A DNA stretch of 64,000 bases from Devosia oryziradicis (GTDB lineage: Bacteria; Pseudomonadota; Alphaproteobacteria; Rhizobiales; Devosiaceae), in contig NZ_CP068047.1 of NCBI RefSeq assembly GCF_016698645.1, positions 1,275,001 to 1,339,000 on the forward strand, written 5' to 3'. Positions 60,490 through 64,000 of the stretch are shown here, one piece after another. The notes under the pieces were generated by a model. It saw only the letters and a list, made by a program, of their open reading frames with translations, did not search any database and was not told where the DNA came from. How positions within the stretch are numbered: the stretch's first letter is position 1; each line of letters begins with the position of its first letter. The position numbers and the translations under genes are program-made.

Positions 60490-62693
60490 GCCGGTGAGTT
60501 AAGCGGAAGCGCGTTATCAGGCACCCCCGGTTCCGGGGTGCGGGCGGTGAGAACCAGCGGAATATGAAGCGTGATGCTGGTGCCCGCCGGTTCAGAGGCC
60601 AGGGTCAGGCGGCCACCGATATCCTCGATGCGGTGGCGCAGGTTGCGCAGGCCAAAGCCGGCAGTCTCGCCAGCCAGGGCTTCTGCCGGCATGCCGCGGC
60701 CATCGTCGGCGAAGCGCAATGCCAGGTGGCCGGGCGACAGGGTGGGCGTCACCGTGAAATGGCTGGCGCCGGAATGCCGGATGGCGTTGGAGACGATTTC
60801 GCGCACGGCCGAGGTCAACGCCTTATGCAGGCGATAATCGAGTTGGATCGCATCGATTTCGGTATCAGGAAGCGGCCAGTTGAGCGCGATGCCGGCCGCT
60901 TCTAGCCGCCGGGCTGCCTCGTGGCGGGTTTCGGCGAGCACACGATCAAGGCTCGCTTCGTCACCCGCCAGTCCGCTGACAATGGCCCTGATATCGCTGA
61001 GCGCGGCCTGTAGGGTGGGACGAGTGGTTTCGTCGGCGGTGTGCAGGCCCGTCAGCAGGCGGGCGCCGACATCGTCGTGCAGGTCGCGCGCCATGCGACG
61101 GCGCTCCTCGCCTACGCCGCGCATGTAGGCCTCGCGACCTTCTTCGGCACGGATGGTGAGCGAGACGAGGTTTTCCGCGAGCTTCACATGGGCCGGCGAG
61201 AACAGGCCGCGGCCGGCAAAGGGGTAGGCCAGGCGCAATGGGGGAGCGCCAGCGACGGCCGGAAGCAGCATGGATATGCCGTCATCGGAGACGGTTGGCC
61301 GGGGGCCGGCGTCAGCGACATCCTCGACTTCCAGCGGGTCGAACAACCGAGCCAGCAAGGCGCGCCATTGCTGCGCGCCAGCAATGCGGGACGGCGCAAA
61401 GGCAATGTCGAGCGCAGACCCGAAAAGCTCATCCTGGCCGACACGACGACGGGCCGTGACACGATCCCAGACCCAGTCGCGCGCGGGGAGGTAGACGAAG
61501 CCGACAAACAGCAGCGAGACCCCGAAAGCCGGTGCGGCTTCAACGTTGAGGAGGTAGATGAGCCCGGCATCGACGGCCAACAGCAGCAAGGCGCCTAGCG
61601 TGTAGAACAGGATACGGTAGGACCAGTCGCCCAGCTCGAACAGCCGATAACGGCTGACGCCCAGGGCCAGGCCGACATAGACGATGACGAGGACGCCGGT
61701 GACGTGGCTTTGCGGAATGCCTGCGGGGGTATCGAACAGCACCGGCGCGGCGCCGAGTAAGGTGAAGGCCCCGCAGCCTGCCAGGATGGAAAGTCCCAGC
61801 CAGCCCAATGCGGCGCGGTCCGAAGGGCTGCGGCGGGTGCGCCACCATTGCAGGCCGACACAGCCGATGATGCCCAGCATGGCAAGGGCGACGAAGATAT
61901 AGAGCTGCGACGGTCCCAGGCCGCCATGGGCTAGATCGAGGGCCATGTAGAGGACGATGGCGAGGGGAATGGCCAGGAACCAGCGCGGATGCACCAATTG
62001 GCGGGGATAGCTCAGCAGCAGGGCGACCATGGCCAGGCCGAACAGCAATACGCCGACGTGGTTTATGGCAACCATGACGGCAAAGGCCGTGCCGTCGATA
62101 GCCAGTTCGCGATTGGCATAGAGCGCGGAAGTTGCGGTGGCCATGAGCAGGCCAATGGCCGTCAGCATGAACATGATGGGCCCCGGACTGCGCGGTCGCA
62201 AGGCCCATACCCAGCCCGCTATCAACGTGCCGGCGACGCCGGTCAGCAACTGCACCCAGAAGCCGTCGGGCAGGCGCCACAGGGGCGAGCCCTCGGGGTG
62301 GGCGACAACCGTGGTGAAGGTGTTGAGCGGACCGCGCAATCGCAGGGTGACATTGTCCTGAGCCAGCTGCTCGAAGAGCGCCGTCTGTCGCGCGAGGAAG
62401 ACTTCATACTGCGCGTAGGTCTCGAGGCTGTCGGGCTCGGGAATGAGGTCCTGCGGCGTCACCTCGATGTCGCCGACCGCCAGCAGTTCCGAAAAGCGCT
62501 CGACGGGCGCATGCAGGCGCGACGATGGATCGGTGCGCAGGACATAGACGCCCTGCCCATCGATGCCGGAAACCAGGGTGAGGCCCAGGCGGGGCATGAC
62601 GGTCGCCACCGCAATCACCACCACCACGACAACCACGCAGAGCAGCGTGACCGTCGCGAGAAGCAGATTGGGTGTGGCGGAACTGGGCTTCAT
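60486..62693 (-). CDS. Multi-span membrane sensor histidine kinase (HisKA_3 type)
   Basis: A 735-residue kinase. One helix (about 10-32) precedes a periplasmic domain (33-145), then a block of about eight to nine helices to residue 415, a GAF-like or linker region, and a NarX-type dimerisation helix RRRMARDLHDDVG with phospho-acceptor H539. The HATPase shows IVSNAIRHSG, FADDGRGMPA and GFGLRNLRHRIEDIGG. The multi-helix block resembles 7TMR-type sensor modules, and it could bind a lipophilic ligand or sense the membrane state. Cognate partner is the overlapping LuxR-type regulator. Confidence 0.9.
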   Translation of the reverse strand: MKPSSATPNLLLATVTLLCVVVVVVVIAVATVMPRLGLTLVSGIDGQGVYVLRTDPSSRLHAPVERFSELLAVGDIEVTPQDLIPEPDSLETYAQYEVFLARQTALFEQLAQDNVTLRLRGPLNTFTTVVAHPEGSPLWRLPDGFWVQLLTGVAGTLIAGWVWALRPRSPGPIMFMLTAIGLLMATATSALYANRELAIDGTAFAVMVAINHVGVLLFGLAMVALLLSYPRQLVHPRWFLAIPLAIVLYMALDLAHGGLGPSQLYIFVALAMLGIIGCVGLQWWRTRRSPSDRAALGWLGLSILAGCGAFTLLGAAPVLFDTPAGIPQSHVTGVLVIVYVGLALGVSRYRLFELGDWSYRILFYTLGALLLLAVDAGLIYLLNVEAAPAFGVSLLFVGFVYLPARDWVWDRVTARRRVGQDELFGSALDIAFAPSRIAGAQQWRALLARLFDPLEVEDVADAGPRPTVSDDGISMLLPAVAGAPPLRLAYPFAGRGLFSPAHVKLAENLVSLTIRAEEGREAYMRGVGEERRRMARDLHDDVGARLLTGLHTADETTRPTLQAALSDIRAIVSGLAGDEASLDRVLAETRHEAARRLEAAGIALNWPLPDTEIDAIQLDYRLHKALTSAVREIVSNAIRHSGASHFTVTPTLSPGHLALRFADDGRGMPAEALAGETAGFGLRNLRHRIEDIGGRLTLASEPAGTSITLHIPLVLTARTPEPGVPDNALPLNSPA

Positions 62694-62726
62694 GACCGCA
62701 TGAAACGGCGTAAAGCCCTGTGGCGC

Positions 62727-62749
62727 AAGACTATAGTGAATATAGTCTT
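62727..62749. promoter_or_regulatory. Perfect AT-rich inverted repeat between SDR stop and kinase start
   Basis: AAGACTATA (62727-62735) and TATAGTCTT (62741-62749) flank a 5-nt GTGAA spacer. It overlaps the SDR stop codon (62748-62750) and lies 34 nt before the kinase start. It could be an operator for the kinase operon or an RNA hairpin at the SDR 3' end. No T-run is present. Confidence 0.6.
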
Positions 62750-63524
62750 AATGTTCCCGGTGGATATCGAAGGCACCGATGGCTTGCGTGGTCGCCATCA
62801 ACTGGATCTTGTTGATGTTGACATGGGCGGGCAAAGTCGTTGCCCAGTAAATTGACTCCGCAATGTCGTCGGCCGTCATCGCCTTGGTGCCCTGGTAGGG
62901 CTTGGCTGCCTTGGCATCGTCGCCCTTGAAGCGCACCAGCGAGAATTCGGTCTCGGTGAGGCCCGGCTCGATATCGGTGACGCGGACGTTCTTGCCTTGC
63001 AGGTCCGAGCGGATCGCCAGGGCGAAATGCTTCACGAAGGCCTTGGTGGCGGCATAGACCGAGCCGCCGGGATAGGCATATTCACCCGCCACCGACCCCA
63101 GGGTGACGACGTGACCGCCGCCGCGGGCGATGAGCCCGGGCAGCAGCAGGCGGACGGTATAGACCAGGCCCGAGACATTGGTGTCGATCATGGTCTGCCA
63201 GTCGTCCAGATCGGTCTCTGCCGCCGGCTGCAGCCCGAGGGCGAGACCGGCATTGGCGAGGACGATGTTGATCTGGTCAAAGGGCGCGGGAATGGCGGCG
63301 ATGGCCTTTTCCATGGCGGCACGGTCACGCACGTCGAGTTCGATGATGTGGCAGTTTTCCGCGCCCAGCTCGGCCTGCAGTTCGACCAGCCGATCCCGGC
63401 GGCGGCCGGTCGCGATCACCTTGCCGCCGGCGGCGACATAGCGCCGGGCAGCGGCGGCGCCGAAGCCGGACGTGGCGCCGGTGATGAAAACGACGAAGCG
63501 GCTGGGGTCGAGCAGCTGGTACAT
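62748..63524 (-). CDS. Short-chain dehydrogenase/reductase (YdfG-like)
   Basis: A 258-residue SDR. The cofactor motif is TGATSGFGAAAARRY (about residues 15-29), NAG is in VLANAGLAL, catalytic Ser in TLGSVAGEY and the Tyr-x3-Lys in YAATKAF. The TGRR after strand 2 suggests NADP preference. YdfG-type enzymes oxidise serine or reduce malonic semialdehyde; that exact role is only a possibility. ATG 63524 has cagga upstream. Confidence 0.92.
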   Translation of the reverse strand: MYQLLDPSRFVVFITGATSGFGAAAARRYVAAGGKVIATGRRRDRLVELQAELGAENCHIIELDVRDRAAMEKAIAAIPAPFDQINIVLANAGLALGLQPAAETDLDDWQTMIDTNVSGLVYTVRLLLPGLIARGGGHVVTLGSVAGEYAYPGGSVYAATKAFVKHFALAIRSDLQGKNVRVTDIEPGLTETEFSLVRFKGDDAKAAKPYQGTKAMTADDIAESIYWATTLPAHVNINKIQLMATTQAIGAFDIHREH

Positions 63525-63696
63525 GGGAACGTCCTGAAGTCGGAAGGGGAGGCCGGCAAAGTGGCCCGGACGGGGTGGCGCGGTCAACGGGGTCGGATCT
63601 CGCTGGGACGTTTCCAACCTTACCAAGTGCTAACGTGAACTTGGCGGCCAGACGTATTATCCTGCGGCGAAATGATTTTTTGCGGGAATCGGCTGT

Positions 63697-64000
63697 TTGA
63701 AGAGCTTGGCTAAGTGGTTGGTGGTCTTGTTGGTGCTCGGGGGCGCCGGCTTTGGGGCGTGGTGGTATTTCCTGGCCGCGCCACAGGCTGCAACCGTGCC
63801 CAATACCGTCGTAGTCGGTCGGGCCGACATCGAGCGCACCGTCCTGGCATCCGGCGTGCTGGAGGCGAATTCGCTGGTGAGCGTGGGTGCCGAGGTCAGC
63901 GGGCGGATCGAGGCGGTGCATGTCGTCCTGGGTCAGGACGTCAGGAAGGGCGACCTGATCGTCGAGCTTGATAGCCTCGACCAGGAAAACGCGGTCAAGA
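63697..64000 (+). CDS. Efflux periplasmic adaptor, MacA/HlyD-like (cut by window edge)
   Basis: The first about 100 residues of a membrane-fusion protein. A short N-terminus is followed by one membrane helix (LVVLLVLGGAGFGAWWYFL) and the adaptor start ADIERTVLASGVLEANSLVSVGAEVSGRIEAVHVVLGQDVRKGD, which matches MacA closely. No in-frame ATG is available; TTG 63697 follows cgggaa. It would link an ABC or RND pump in the inner membrane to an outer-membrane channel. Diverges from the SDR gene; the pump gene should lie to the right. Confidence 0.85.
   Translation, partial: MKSLAKWLVVLLVLGGAGFGAWWYFLAAPQAATVPNTVVVGRADIERTVLASGVLEANSLVSVGAEVSGRIEAVHVVLGQDVRKGDLIVELDSLDQENAVK

Overview
The window is GC-rich, densely coding bacterial DNA with short intergenic gaps, ATGA/TGATG-type stop-start overlaps and several families of interspersed palindromic intergenic repeats. 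Gene content (protocatechuate branch of the beta-ketoadipate pathway, MotA/MotB, many oligopeptide-type sugar ABC transporters, divergent TetR/MarR/LacI regulators, CCA-encoded tRNA-Met, EF-P lysylation genes) fits an alphaproteobacterium of the Hyphomicrobiales. I favour a Devosia-like organism, but this is inference and not a sequence match. No phage, plasmid, insertion sequence or CRISPR array is visible.

Layout. 1-6.4 kb: edge of a low-complexity, FliK-like gene, mnmA, a sensorless two-component pair (receiver-only protein plus a short kinase), and an ECF sigma factor translationally coupled to a membrane-anchored von Willebrand A protein. 6.4-11 kb: a quinone-stress pair (ring-cleaving dioxygenase and ABM monooxygenase), a radical SAM protein coupled to a DUF4130-UdgX uracil-DNA protein, and tRNA-Met. 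11-22.3 kb: an accessory patch of detoxification and efflux genes: cupin, NTF2-like and DHFR-like proteins, a TetR-controlled five-gene operon (DUF1772, LysE, EamA, MFS, phosphotransferase), an FAD monooxygenase opposite a second TetR with three matched operators, and a MarR/DHA2-efflux pair. It also contains the C-terminal relic of an ECF41-type sigma factor beside the tRNA.

22.4-28.8 kb is a complete pcaDCHGIJFB operon converting protocatechuate to succinyl-CoA and acetyl-CoA. 29-30.8 kb encodes the flagellar stator MotAB. 30.9-46.7 kb is a large carbohydrate locus: CE7-type esterase, LacI regulator with recognisable operators, heparinase II/III-like lyase, a five-gene oligopeptide-family ABC importer, a DUF2264 protein, a hydroxyacid dehydrogenase, a left-handed-beta-helix acyltransferase fused to an unrecognised helical domain, and a ThuA protein. 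Together they look like uptake and breakdown of an acylated, probably acidic oligosaccharide that I cannot name.

46.7-54 kb: methyltransferase, DUF892/DUF2934 stress proteins, the EF-P system (efp divergent from epmA-epmB), a phosphotransferase, a DUF3592 membrane protein and a GST. 54-58.1 kb holds what I consider the most unusual item: an oxygenase catalytic subunit whose own Rieske domain has lost its cluster ligands, next to a Rieske-FNR-ferredoxin fusion that could supply the cluster in trans. A type-2 malate/lactate dehydrogenase diverges from it. 58.1-64 kb: two coupled proteins of unknown function, a LuxR-type response regulator with a large multi-membrane-span kinase, an SDR, and the start of a MacA-like efflux adaptor cut by the window edge.
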